The notes beneath the pieces are model-generated. The model made no database searches. It was not told where the DNA came from and saw only the letters and a program-made list of their open reading frames with translations. The translations under genes were made by a program, and so were the position numbers. Shown in pieces: positions 45,600 to 55,432 of a stretch of DNA of 64,000 bases (position 1 is the stretch's first letter; each line of letters begins with the position of its first letter). Source of the stretch: Euglena gracilis (lineage: Eukaryota; Euglenida; Euglenophyceae; Euglenales). The DNA lies in NCBI GenBank assembly GCA_039621445.1, contig CP154956.1, forward strand, positions 13,226,292-13,290,291. Reading direction: 5' to 3'.

Positions 45600-45860
45600 A
45601 CCCTCAAACAGAATGCAAAAAATGATACGAAGACTGGATAAAAAAAATGATAAAAAGAAATTTAATCTTTATGTGAACATAATTATAACAGTAAACCTAA
45701 AACATAAAATATAAACACAAACACAATTTAAACAATGAACAAAAAACATAAAACATAAAATTTTAATATAATACAAAATATAAAAGGTGGTGGTTCAGAA
45801 AAAAAAAGTTAAAAACTGACGTGCAGCTGGAAGTTTCTGTTAAAAAGTTAAAAAAAAAAA
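45600..45860. other. AT-rich low-complexity stretch, no gene
   Basis: Runs of AAAAATGATAAAAAG and repeated ACATAAAAT words, with no open frame of note. Confidence 0.8.
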
Positions 45861-45955
45861 AGTTGTAAAATTGCAAATTCTCCAAGACCCAAAGAAAGCC
45901 ACATTCCGGGGACGCAGGGTGTCAAAACCCAACAACCCTGACGTGCAGGAGCCAA

Positions 45956-46097
45956 TAACCCCCCCAAAAATAGGACCCCCCCTGGACGCTCCGAACAAAA
46001 ATCCATGAAATGGACACCCCCATGAATAAAGACCCCCCCCATCAGGCTTTCACAACACATGAAATGGTCCAGGTCTGATTTTGAGGGGGGGGGGTAG
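45956..46097. mobile_element. GTCTTATTTTGGGG family, short copy
   Basis: Only 142 bp: TA-ACCCCCCCAAAAATAGGACC, CATGAAATGGAC twice, and GGTCTGATTTTGAGGGGGGGGGG-TA. It directly abuts the membrane exon at 46098-46238, so on the minus strand it starts the intron at the exon's 3' edge. The TA on each side fits a TA target duplication. Confidence 0.78.
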
Positions 46098-46238
46098 CGC
46101 AACCGTGAGAGCCACCCAGAACATGGACGACGTATGCGGCGGATTTGTAGCGGCGGCAGACAGAGCACAGCACCAGGAAGACGAGGGAGACGATCAGCAT
46201 GCCTGGGGCAAGGGCGACACAGGTCGCAAACCACCGGC
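46098..46238 (-). CDS. Membrane-protein exon 2
   Basis: Encodes SRWFATCVALAPGMLIVSLV then FLVLCSVCRRYKSAAYVVHV. This is one clear transmembrane helix followed by Arg/Lys, so the C-side is probably cytoplasmic. A CCCAAG acceptor precedes it, and a 142-bp inverted-repeat element begins at its 3' edge. It could be the N-terminal part of the histidine kinase or a separate membrane protein. Confidence 0.5.
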
Positions 46239-46594
46239 TTGGGAGGGGTCCTAATGGACCAGGAGGGTCAGGCCGGGACCCGCCCGGCCCAATACTGTCC
46301 CGTCCCGCCCGCTCCTCACCCAGAGCCCCTTCCTCCTCTCCCTCCCTCCCCACCACATTTGTGTTCCTCTGCTGAGTGCTGGCCACATCGCCCTTCTGGA
46401 GCTCGTCGGCAGAAAAAAAAACAACCTGCCTTCAAGCACTTGGTGGTCTTATTTGTGGTGTGGTCCAAAATCCGGCACACCTCATCAACAAAATGGAGTA
46501 ATCTCATGGAAATTTCTGTTCCATCTTCCAGCATTCTTTCATCACCGTTCCCCAAATGCCACTGCCCATCCCTACATCCTCATCCGCAACCCTC

Positions 46595-46715
46595 GCCCAT
46601 GGCTCTGCCCTTGGTCAAGTACACCCAGAAGCCCACCGGCAGTTCGTAGTTCCCGACGTACGAGAGCAGAAAGGCGACCAGGACGATGAGATGCCAATAG
46701 CCGTGCAACTTCATG
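46595..46715 (-). CDS. Membrane-protein exon 1, possible start
   Basis: Starts MKLHGYWHLIVLVAFLLSYV then GNYELPVGFWVYLTKGRAMG. A hydrophobic helix begins eight residues after the Met, so it may be a signal anchor. The frame is open a little upstream (GPGS), so the ATG at 46715 is plausible but not proven. Same strand as, and about 360 bp before, exon 2. Confidence 0.5.
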
Positions 46716-47459
46716 CTGCCAGGCCCGACCGTTTGACAGCAGCGTAACCCAATCCCCCCCCCAGCTCTTTAGCCTGGGCCATGTTGGCCCCAACAGACTG
46801 AGAGGCGGGTACAAAACAGGTCGGTGGACATTTGGAGAACCAGGGTGTGAAGAGCGCCTTTTTCGAATTGTGAAAAAGAAGAGTCTCTCTCGGCCGTTCG
46901 GCTCTTTCACATTTTGGACAAGAATGGGTGAAATTTCACCAAAAGGGACACCAAAAACTCCCACTGAATAAAATGCAGAAATGATGAGTATATGCGCCTG
47001 TGAGCCCCAAAGAACAGGAATGACACCAGTACAACACTGTTGTTGAATCCCACAAGCAAAGATGGCGGCTTAAAACAGCCTTTTAAGACATCAAAACAGC
47101 GACTTCATCTTCGGAGTTGTGCTTCATTTCAGGAGGGCTGTGGGTGGGGGTACTGTGAAGCGCTGTGGGGAACTGATGGAGGCTTCACTTTACGCCATCC
47201 TTCCCTGCATAAAAAAATCTTGATGAAATTTGGATTGCTGGTGCTTGAGAGTTAGCTCATCTCTGGGTGTTGGAAAGGCCAATCAAAAAGGATTTGCCAT
47301 GGGTACGTTGACCATAATAAGCAAGGAATAAGTAAGAATTAATAAATATATTTTAATAATAACAAGATAAAGATTTATAATAACAAGCAATCAAGGCAAC
47401 AACAATAAACAAGATAAAACAGAAAACAACGGCCATAAATAAGTATTTGACCATACAAC

Positions 47460-47583
47460 CAGTATGTGCTCCTTTTGGCCCAAAAATATGAAAACCGTGC
47501 ACATGGATCCGGTCTGGGGCAAACTGGACCGTCACATCCACAGATGTCTCCTTGTAACGTGCCTCCAGCATTGGATCAACAAA
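47460..47583 (-). CDS. Exon with canonical AG and GT flanks, unknown gene
   Basis: CTCCGTTGCTACCAG acceptor and ACTG/GTTGTATG donor enclose 124 nt encoding FVDPMLEARYKETSVDVTVQ then FAPDRIHVHGFHIFGPKGAH. Soluble, beta-rich in appearance. It may be an extracellular segment of the membrane protein just downstream (46.7 kb) or another gene. Confidence 0.5.
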
Positions 47584-47785
47584 CTGGTAGCAACGGAGGA
47601 GGGAATGATGGTGCGGACCAAGTCGCCACATCAAAAAGGGGCCTAGGAATTAAAGCTGCAAGGAAAAAAGATACGTTTGACACATTTGAGGTGTAGGGTC
47701 AGAAAGAAGCAAAAAAATACTTGTGTTGCAACAAAAATGTTATGCGGTGGAGCTTCAGTAACTTGTGAGTGAGTCAGTTAAGAGG

Positions 47786-48665
47786 TTGAAACCGTGCCTG
47801 GGGGCTCCGGTTTCACGCCCGAACCGGCGTCTGGGACGCCGGTTCGGGCGGGAAATTTCTGCGCCGAACCGGCGTCCCAGATGTCGGCATGAAACCGGTT
47901 TATACTTTGCGTCTCGGGGACCCAAAATAAAAAGTGCCAAAAAGTGTCCAAAAGGGTTTGTAGACAGGTGGCAATCATATTTCAGCAGTTTTTGGGTGGT
48001 CTTGGGCCAGAAATTGGGGGTTTTTGAGGAAAATTTTCCTTTTGGCCAATTTTGGAGAATTTCTGAAATAGAACGCAGTATGGCAGAAATCTAAGGCCAT
48101 CTGCTGAAAGCCCTTGAGAAGAGTTTTCAATCGATGGGCAACATGAAAAGTGGAATTTCAGATGTGCAAATAGGGTCCGAAAAATGCGGAAAAATGCAAT
48201 CGCTGATTTTGAGAGCGCTTTGCAATCTGGCTGAGTTCTGTGGGTACCAAGTGAAAGGTGTTGGCGAGACCTTTCATTTGATATGCAATATGCAACCTGA
48301 GCTGTGATTTGACAAATTAGGATGTCAAAATTTAGAATACACGATCGCTGAAAATAAGAGCGGTGTGCATTATGGCCGAATTCTGTGGCCATCTGTTGAA
48401 AGCCCTTAAGAAGAGCTTTCAATTGATGGGTAACATGGCTTCACAAGTGTGGAATCTGCCATTTTCGACCGGCGGCCCATTTGGGCCAAAGTCGCCCAAA
48501 ACTGCCCCAAACATGGGGATTTTGGGCGAAATTGGCCGTGATTCCTCAGCCGCCGGTTCGGGCGTGAAACTGGAGCCCCCTGGCCACAGTTTCAAAAACT
48601 GTTTCCCAGACGCCAGTACGTTCGGGCGTGAAACCTGTGCCTGGGAAACAGTTCTCGATATAGAG
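47786..48665. mobile_element. ACGCCGGTTCGGGC-TIR element, copy 2
   Basis: Same ends and interior as 37118-37912, with small indels, same orientation, 10.7 kb away. A third fragment (right end only) is at 58085-58180. The interior has open pieces on both strands that do not agree between copies. Confidence 0.88.
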
Positions 48666-48683
48666 CAAGTGCTTGTATTCGAT

Positions 48684-49131
48684 GTAAACCTACCCCCCCC
48701 CCAAATAACCTGGCGGGGCCCTTGCTCTTGGCAGTGGCCGAATAACTTGGCGGGGGGGCCAGGCAAAAAAAGATTGCTCCAGTAACTTGGCACCCCCATT
48801 TTGAGGCAAAAGCAGCTTGCGACGCTGAAATAAGGTGCCTGGCAGAGGGGAAGGCCAAAAAGATGGTTCCAATACCCTCACCCCCCCCCTCAGACTGTCC
48901 CTCCCCCCAAAGTGGCCAAAAATTTTGGCAAATTTCAGGCTACCCCCCCCCAAAGTGGCCATTTTCTTTGGCACCAAAGGCGCCGGAGGCCAAAACTTGA
49001 CCCCCCCCCAAAGTGTCCCCCCTGCCAGAGTGGCCATTTTGGGGTCCCACGGTGCCTGGAGGGTGGCCACTTTGAGGGGGGGTGAGGGTAACTTGGCACC
49101 CCACCAGGCTATTTGGGGGGGGGGGGTTTAC
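48684..49131. mobile_element. CCAGGTTATTTGGGG family, copy 2 with nested element
   Basis: GTA-AACCTACCCCCCCCCAAATAACC start and CCAGGCTATTTGGGGG...GGTTTAC end, with CAGTAACTTGGCACC inside. At about 48876-49090 it is interrupted by CTCAAAGTGGCC-type sequence with its own inverted ends (CCCTCACCCCCCC...GGGGGGGTGAGGGT) and a CACCAAAGGCGCCGG hairpin, which belongs to the family repeated at 50109-50480. Confidence 0.8.
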
Positions 49132-49194
49132 TTTGCCTCCACTGTCAATGCAGGGGATTTGGAATCTGGGGGTCAGAAACGAAGACATGCAACG

Positions 49195-49431
49195 ATGGAG
49201 AAGTTGAAAAATGGTGGGACTTTTCCCGGCACAATTTTTCTTCTCATTCTTCTCCTCTGCACTTGTTGCTACGGATCAAACAAACACGCCGGTTCTTCTT
49301 CAAATCATTTACTCATGAAGTGTGCCGTTGCCAGAGCGTTTGCCCCGCCAGCTGGTTGGACCCCCCTGGGAGAAGTCCACCTCCCAGTTGTCTCTTCACC
49401 ACCAACCCCCCGGTCTTTTCCATTTTTTTAA
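49195..49431 (+). CDS. Small secreted-type open frame
   Basis: Encodes MEKLKNGGTFPGTIFLLILL then LCTCCYGSNKHAGS. A basic N-terminus, a 10-12 residue hydrophobic core and small residues resemble a signal peptide. It lies right after an inverted-repeat element (ends 49131). A second frame over the same bases is also open, so this is tentative. Confidence 0.35.
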   Translation: MEKLKNGGTFPGTIFLLILLLCTCCYGSNKHAGSSSNHLLMKCAVARAFAPPAGWTPLGEVHLPVVSSPPTPRSFPFF

Positions 49432-49535
49432 GTCGTCCTCTTGGGGGCTGATTTTTTGTGAAATTTGCGAAAAGAAAATTTCCACATTTTAGAAACTTCT
49501 CAATCCTGTTGGCGAAAGACAGGCTTTATATCAAG

Positions 49536-50668
49536 AACTGCGTCTTAAACGCAGACTCTGACCTGAGTCTGTGTTTCGAAACGCAGACTCAGGTCAGAGT
49601 GTGCGTTTAAGACGCAGTTATTTAAGGCTGTGTTTATAAAGCAACATGGCTTTGGTCAAAGTCTGTGTTTCTCAACCTCGACGACGGACGGCAGACTGAC
49701 GACAGATTTTTGGGACAAAGCGAAGCTGAATTAGGATCTACTGCACAGATCTCGGACGGCCAGAAACCTCGGAATAAGAATATGAGGCCGCTGGGCAGAT
49801 TTTGGCCGCCGTCTGTGGTCTTCCGAACTAGAATCCTTTCGAAATAGTGGTTACATTACGGTTAAACATGGGGAACATATGTGAAAGATGACACAAGATT
49901 TTACACCGTCCTTCCTTTTGCAAACCCCATTTTGCCTGCTGCACTTTGCAACGTTGATGAGAATGCTCTGGGCGCTGCACCCACGATCCAAGAGTTCTTT
50001 GGTAGGCTCCAAATGATGAGAGATGTCCTAACCTTGCCTAACCTTGCATGACCTTGTGTGGTGATATTTTTGGGGAACCACCCTTTGAGCCACTTGGTAC
50101 AGAAAAAAACACCTTCACCCCCCCCTCAAAGTGCCCCCCCCCCCAGAGTGGCCAAAGTTTTTTTGGCAAATTTGTTCGCCCCCTCAAAGTGGCCATTTTC
50201 TCTTGGCGCCGAAGGCGCCAAAGCCCAAAAATTGACCCCCCCCCCCAAGGTGTCACAATGGCCGTTTTGGCAAATGTGTTTCCCCCTCCTCAAAGTGGCC
50301 TCTTGGCGCCGAAGGCGCCAAAGCCCAAAAATTGACTCCCCCCCCCCAAGTGTCCCCTCCCTCACAATGGCCGTTTTGGCAAATTTGTTCCCCCCCCCTC
50401 AAAGTGGCCATTTTCTCTTGGCGCCGAATGCGCCAAAGCCAAAAAAATTGACCCCCCTCCCAAAGTGTCCCCTCCTTTATTTCTGCATCGTTGGGATGTT
50501 TCGGGGTCCAAATATTGTGAACACAGTTTTTTAGGTCAGAGTCCGTGTTTAGAAACACAGACTTAGGTCAAAATCTGTGTTTCTAAACACGGACTTTGGA
50601 CGCCAAAGTCTGTGTTTAGAAACACAGACTTTGACCAAAGCCATGTTGCTATAAACACAGCCTTTAAA
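49536..50668. mobile_element. TIR element with 84-bp end palindrome
   Basis: 49536-49619 is a near-perfect palindrome centred on TTCGAA (AACTGCGTCTTAAACGCAGA at one end). The adjoining AAGGCTGTGTTTATAAAGC... to GTCTGTGTTTCT (49622-49672) is the reverse complement of 50612-50668, so the unit has inverted ends about 1.1 kb apart. The interior holds an unremarkable open frame (49665-49847) and the three-unit GGCGCC repeat (50109-50480). Confidence 0.7.
50109..50480. repeat. Three tandem CTCAAAGTGGCC / GGCGCCGAAGGCGCC units
   Basis: About 120-bp units, each with CCCTCAAAGTGGCC, TCTTGGCGCCGAAGGCGCCA, AAAAATTGACCCCCC, a GTGTC word and CAATGGCCGTTTTGGCAAAT. The GGCGCCNAAGGCGCC hairpin is at about 50198, 50307 and 50420. 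The same family is nested at 48876-49090. Confidence 0.85.
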
Positions 50669-50697
50669 CAAGTCGAGTCCATGTCTATGCTGACAAA

Positions 50698-51000
50698 TCA
50701 GCCGAAAAAATGGGCTAGTAGTACTGCATCACCTTTTGGCATAGCCACTGAACCATCTGCGATCAACTCAGTGAGATCTGATAATTGAACCTTAACTCCT
50801 CCCAAGTGCACTTCCGACTGAAAAAAAAAAACCTTCCCCATAGGCCTGCATACCCTCCTGCATGTCGTTTGGGTCAGCAACAAATAACCACTTTTCGCTT
50901 TTGAATTCCCCAAACATATCACAAAGCAAAGGGAGGAAGGGGCAACGGACGATGTGTGTTTTTTTCCCAAGGTTTGTCACCAGAAGCCTGAAAAAATGTT
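50698..51000 (-). CDS. Terminal exon of an unknown gene, with one homopolymer frame break
   Basis: Minus strand: LLVTNLGKKTHIVRCPFLPL, then LCDMFGEFKSEKWLFVADPN and DMQEGMQAYGEGFFF, a run of 11 T (50821-50831), then, in the next frame, SEVHLGGVKVQLSDLTELIA and DGSVAMPKGDAVLLAHFFG before a stop. One base more or less in the T run joins the two parts. It may be a sequencing error, a real frameshift or a tiny intron (GT-T-run-CAG). Family unknown. Confidence 0.5.
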
Positions 51001-51299
51001 CAGAACTTAACAATTCCAAACCTAAGAAATTGCCGTTCTTTGAACAAAAAAGTCGAAAATTTTTGAAATTTTTCTTAAGAGACAGGTCAGCGGGTACAAG
51101 GGCAGGAGACAGGTCCCTATGAGGACAAGTCGGCGGGTATGAAGGGTTGAGGAGAAGTTTGGGGAGGACAGTTTCCGGGGGGGGGGGGTAGATATATTCG
51201 GCCGCAGGAGAATCCTATTGAGGCCTTTGATTCCGCAGAGTTTTTCCACATAGATTATGACACCCAGAAATTGTAAGCGGAAACAGGGAATCGTGATTG

Positions 51300-51545
51300 A
51301 ACCCCGTTTCCTTCTTAACACCGTTCAACAAAGTCACGGGTTACCCTAATTTAGGTAATTTTTTCCTGACCAGATGCCTACCGGGCTATTTTTGACGTGT
51401 TCACGGGTGCACTTTTGGGCGTTCACGGGTACCTCCAAGAATACCCGTGAACACTCAAAAGTGTTCATGGGTGACCATAGGAAAAACCGTTTAACGTTCA
51501 CGGTTATCCCTATGGGCACCCGTGAACGGAAAATGAAACAAAAAC
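51300..51545. repeat. CCCGTGAAC inverted-repeat tract, left
   Basis: GTTCACGGGTGCACTTTTGG, TACCCGTGAACACTCAAAAG and GGCACCCGTGAACGG form overlapping hairpins. Related words (AAAAGTGTTCACGGGTGCCC, GACACCCGTGAACGG, GGGTAACCTGTGACTGTTAA) occur at 53800-53950, partly inverted, so the two tracts may be ends of one 2.5-kb element spanning the exons between them. Confidence 0.5.
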
Positions 51546-51599
51546 CATTCGTGTTTATTTCTGCCGTCAATATCCTTTCGGTTTCGGTGTGTTCCACAG

Positions 51600-51690
51600 C
51601 CATGACGCGTGCTGTGAACCTGATGGATGCTCAGATGCCTGAACCCCCCACCGTACAAGAAATTGAGGCTGTTTTGCGAACCACAACTAG
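51600..51690 (+). CDS. Exon of an unknown plus-strand gene, upstream of the element-intron
   Basis: A CGGTGTGTTCCACAG acceptor precedes the frame MTRAVNLMDAQMPEPPTVQE then IEAVLRTTT, which ends at an ACTAG/GTAAAC donor. The 3' phase fits the next exon at 51916. No family recognised. The short acidic/Pro motif MPEPPTVQEIEAVLR suggests a helical start. Confidence 0.6.
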
Positions 51691-51915
51691 GTAAACCCCC
51701 CCCAAATAACACCCCCCCAAATAACACCCCCCCCAAACACACCCCCCCTCGGGGGCCGATTTCGAGTGCCCAAATAACACACACCCCTGTTTTCCTTTGG
51801 TTTTCCATGTAAAAATAACACCCCCCCCAAATAACACCCCCCCCCTGGGGCCCCAGTTCGGGTGCCCAAATAACACACCAGGGGGGGGGGTGTTATTTGG
51901 GGGGGGGGGTTAGAG
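51691..51915 (+). mobile_element. Inverted-repeat element forming a complete intron (GTGTTATTTGGGG family)
   Basis: The element begins exactly at an AG/GTAAAC donor and ends TTATTTGGGG...GGTTAGAG. Its ends AACCCCCCCC-AAATAACAC and GTGTTATTT-GGGGGGGGTT are inverted repeats. Internal words match the copy at 24344-24733. Removing it joins two frames that are otherwise out of phase (51600-51690 and 51916-52074), giving continuous coding sense. It is therefore both a mobile-type element and, by inference, a spliceosomal intron. Confidence 0.82.
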
Positions 51916-52074
51916 CAATGGTGGATGCCCTTTCGGGCTCTTCCCCAACCCGTGGGGATCAACAGAAAAAAATTCCCCAAAGAACCACGCCGCCTTAAAG
52001 GCTTTTTTGGAGTACATGGATGTTTGCAAGCAACACGGTGCGGTTTATGCCAGTCTAGACGACGTTTTTGTTGG
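51916..52074 (+). CDS. Exon of an unknown plus-strand gene, downstream of the element-intron
   Basis: Encodes SNGGCPFGLFPNPWGSTEKN then SPKNHAALKAFLEYMDVCKQ and HGAVYASLDDVFVG, ending at a GTGGGT donor. This looks like genuine helical protein sequence and continues the frame of 51600-51690 only if the intervening element is spliced out. Function unknown. Confidence 0.62.
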
Positions 52075-52522
52075 GTGGGTATTGGGGCGACGGCAGTTGG
52101 GGTTTTTTGGGACCCCCCCCCCCCCCCCCCCCTGTACAGATAGGATTTTCAGGTCCCCCCCCCCCTAGTGCCGACCCCCCCCCCGAGACAGATGAAAATT
52201 TTGACACCAAAAATGGCCTTTTAGACCAAAAGAAGGCCTTAAAAAATTTTCCCGGCGCCTTTGGCGCCGGTTTTTGGCCTATTTGAGGGGGGGTTGGTAG
52301 TACAGTTGGGACCCCAGGACCCCCCCCCCCGGTGTTGAGACAGTACAGCAGAAAGTGCCAAAAAATGCAAAAAAAATCTTACCTCGGGACCCCTCCCCCC
52401 CCTGCCAACGCTCCATTGTGGTCCGTCGTCCTTCTTGAACCCCACGCCGACCCAGCTCCGGAGGGCGCAACCGTTAACCACCTATTGTCTCCGTCTTTCC
52501 TCCTGCTCCTCCGTCCGTTCCT

Positions 52523-52618
52523 ATGTGTCCACGGTGTGGGGTTCGTGCTTTTGCTGCCACGGATGTCCTTCAGGGAAAGAGTGTGGTGTGCTCCACTTGT
52601 GGAGAGGTGTATCATTTT
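52523..52618 (+). CDS. Zinc-ribbon-like exon
   Basis: Encodes MCPRCGVRAFAATDVLQGKS then VVCSTCGEVYHF. Two C-x2-C knuckles 17 residues apart form a zinc-ribbon pattern. The frame ends at TTT/GTGTGTGTG, a GT donor inside a TG run. Upstream in frame there is a TAA at about 52475. The ATG at 52523 is the first Met, but an unseen acceptor is equally possible. It may belong to the same gene as the exons at 51600-52074. Confidence 0.5.
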
Positions 52619-52949
52619 GTGTGTGTGTGTGTGCTGATTTGCATCGCGCTTCCAAAAAGCCTTGGGGGTGTTGGGGACGCGGGGGGGATGCGGGGGGGGG
52701 GACGCGGGGGGGGGGGCGCGGGGGCACCACCATTCTGGGTACCATGTTGGCGTTTTTTTTTAAATGCTTTTTTAGAAAAAAGTTCATTTTTTATGTCTGC
52801 ATCTTCGTAGTCCACAAAGGGTACTGGCTTTCACATGTGCGACGCCTTGCCAACCACACCTTTTTGGGATGAAGGGTTAGGAAAAACTAAAAAAACATCT
52901 TTTTAGAAAAGAAACATGTTTTTTGTTTCAAAAAACAAGCCATCAACCT

Positions 52950-53420
52950 TAGTTAGGGTTAGGGTTCGACTCTGCCATTTGGGGGTCGTGGTTTTAGGGG
53001 TGGGGGTCGTACGGCGAACAAGTACCCCCCAAAAAACTAGAAATAGAAGAAATGGAATGGGTGTAAAGGTGCGTTGGGCAGAACAAGGAGATGGTAATGC
53101 CTTGTAGAACTGCATTTGAAAACAACCCGTTTTTTTTGCCATTTTGAAAAAAAAACACATTCTTTGTTGCTGTCATAAAAAAAACAAACACTTTTTGGTG
53201 ACCAAAAAAATGACTTTAGAACTTTTTCCTCGAAAAAATGGCCATTTCGCAAGGAAAAAGGTTAATTTTTTGCTTTTTCAAAAAAATTGGTGTTTTTTTT
53301 AAAAAAAACCTGTGTCTTGTTTTTTTTGAAGAAAAAAACGTCTACCCTGACCCTACCTAACCCTAACCCTAACCCGAACCCTATTCCTTAAACAACAAAA
53401 TTTTAGGGTTGGGGTGAGGG
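52950..53420. repeat. Interstitial TTAGGG / CCCTAA traces and A/T homopolymers
   Basis: TTAGTTAGGGTTAGGGTT at 52951 and CCTAACCCTAACCCTAACCC near 53356 flank a tract of A-run and T-run words (53110-53340). No gene. Confidence 0.7.
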
Positions 53421-53539
53421 TTGTAGGTGGGGAGCGAATAAGTAGCGCTTTTTTGTGGGGCAAGGATAAAATTTTGATTTCTCACTTGTTTTTGCAACGC
53501 TCTTTTTCTTTCTCCTCTCTTCTTTATTTCATCATAGCA

Positions 53540-53703
53540 AGCATGCCGGGACATTGCAGAAAAGCCCATTCAAAAAAGGACACCAAGCCACTTGGTGGGC
53601 GCAGGGGGGACGCGAGGACACAACCCCCCTTGGGTTTGTGCAGGTTGTCGTTGAGTGACCATCGTCCGTTGTTTGGGTACGTGCTTCTGACCATGCCTAT
53701 TTG
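53540..53703 (+). CDS. Possible exon with strong acceptor
   Basis: A long pyrimidine tract (TTTTTCTTTCTCCTCTCTTC) followed by TTATTTCATCATAG marks an acceptor at 53539. The longest following frame reads MPGHCRKAHSKKDTKPLGGR and ends at TGA after LLTMPI. No family recognised, and the frame choice is uncertain. Confidence 0.4.
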
Positions 53704-54744
53704 AGGCAATTTGCGGAACAGTGAGCTGCCACCGCACTCGCGTCCATGGCATGGCCTTACCTTTCCCCGGGTTGTTCCCATTCCCAGTTCCTTCAGTTTC
53801 TCACCCCCAAAAGTGTTCACGGGTGCCCCCATGGACACCCGTGAACGGCTCATGATTTCACCCGGTGAAACGTGAATCGTTCACAGGTGCCTGTGAACGA
53901 TTCTCGATTTCCTCGCGTAGGGTAACCTGTGACTGTTAAACGGTTTTAAGGTTAGTTTGCAATGCGGAAGTGGGCAGAAAATAGGGAACCCCTGCTCTCA
54001 TAGGGTGTGTACAGGTCGCGGGGGGGGGGGGTCGCGGGGGGAACGAGGCAGTTTTTACGGGTCACGTGTGACCATTGTTACCTCACATTGCAACGTCACG
54101 TGACCTATTTGTACAAATTTTGAGTCCAAAATTGATCCAATTTTTGGTAATTTTGATTCCTATTTTGGGTGCCAATTCCCAATTAGGTGCCATTTTTTGG
54201 CTCCAAATTGGGATCGGGATCACGGGGGGTCGCGGGGGGGGGTCGCGGGGGGTACACCCCCATAGGACTGGCCTTAGTTTTGCATAGCGCACTGCACTGG
54301 GCCGTAAAGGGTCCCGCGGACGGGAATAGCTCGGGGGGGGGGGCATGGCATTTTTGAAGATCAGCCCCTCTTTCTCGCAATACTCAGTCATATGAGCTGG
54401 TGCCAGGGATTTTCTGAATCGGGTACCCCCCCCCCGATTGTAGCCAGGCTGCCCCCCCCAGCTTAAAAAAAAGTTGGGGCGAGCTGGGTTGTACCAAAAA
54501 AAGGGGAGGGAATGGTCAACAAATGGCATCCGTTGACCTTTTTCTTTTTGGCACCAACCTCAAAAAGTTGGCTGAAGAATTGCAACCCATCTGGAGGTGG
54601 GTCCTCGACCCCCCCCCCTAATTGTCCCCCCCGGGGAGACCCGGGGGGAGTCGGCCGACCACCCAATTGGTCGGCCGACTAGGCCTGGTCGGCACCTAGT
54701 CGGCGAGACGGGGGGGGGGGGGTTGGGTGGTCGCGGATTGGTCG

Positions 54745-55432
54745 GCCGACCACCCACTCTAATGTAGTTACGGGCCAGTCTCGCCGACTTTTTATGAAGA
54801 AAATTGTATGCAAACTAGTCGGTGGCTAGTCGGTGGGCATAAAAATGGTCCGTGGCGGGTCCAAATTACCCGGAAATGGTCCGGATGGGTCCAAAATAAG
54901 TGCCTTAGACCAACAGGAACACCCTCAGATGGAAATCTTTGGTCGGTGGGGGGTCGGTGGGCCCTTGATGGGGTCCGGAGGGGTAAAAAACCAATGGCAA
55001 AACAGGGATAACATGGAAATCCTTTAGAAATGCCAGCAATCTGCATCACGACAGGCTAAAAACTCCCCACTCCACCCCCACCCGAGCCCAGATAACAAAA
55101 TCCCTCCTATGTTGGCAACATACTCGGGGGCTAAGTCGTTTTTGTGGCTCACTTTGGCACAGGCGGGGGGGGGGGGGCTCCGCGCCCCCCAGCGCACCCC
55201 CCCCCTCAAATAACAAAATCCCTTCTATGTTGGCAACCAGTTTTTTGCATATTTACCCCCGATTGGGGGGTTCTGGAGCCATTTGGGTGGGTTTTGACTG
55301 GTTTTGGGGTGATTTGGACAAAAGTTTTTTCTCAGGGGGGGGGGCTTAAAAGTCGGCGAGACTGGCCCGTAACTACATTAGAGTGGGTGGTCGGCCGACT
55401 AGTCGGCCGACCACCCACTCTAATGTACCCAG
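54745..55432. mobile_element. Inverted-repeat element with GGTCGGCCGAC ends
   Basis: CCACCCACTCTAATGTAGTTAC...CGCCGACTTTT (54750-54795) is the reverse complement of 55347-55395. Outside the right arm, GGTCGGCCGACTAGTCGGCC forms a further palindrome and the right end runs into the CCCAG acceptor of the exon at 55433. A related GTCGGCCGACTA block occurs left of it (54650-54750) and at 56935. The interior contains ATAACAAAATCCCTTCTATGT repeats. Confidence 0.75.
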
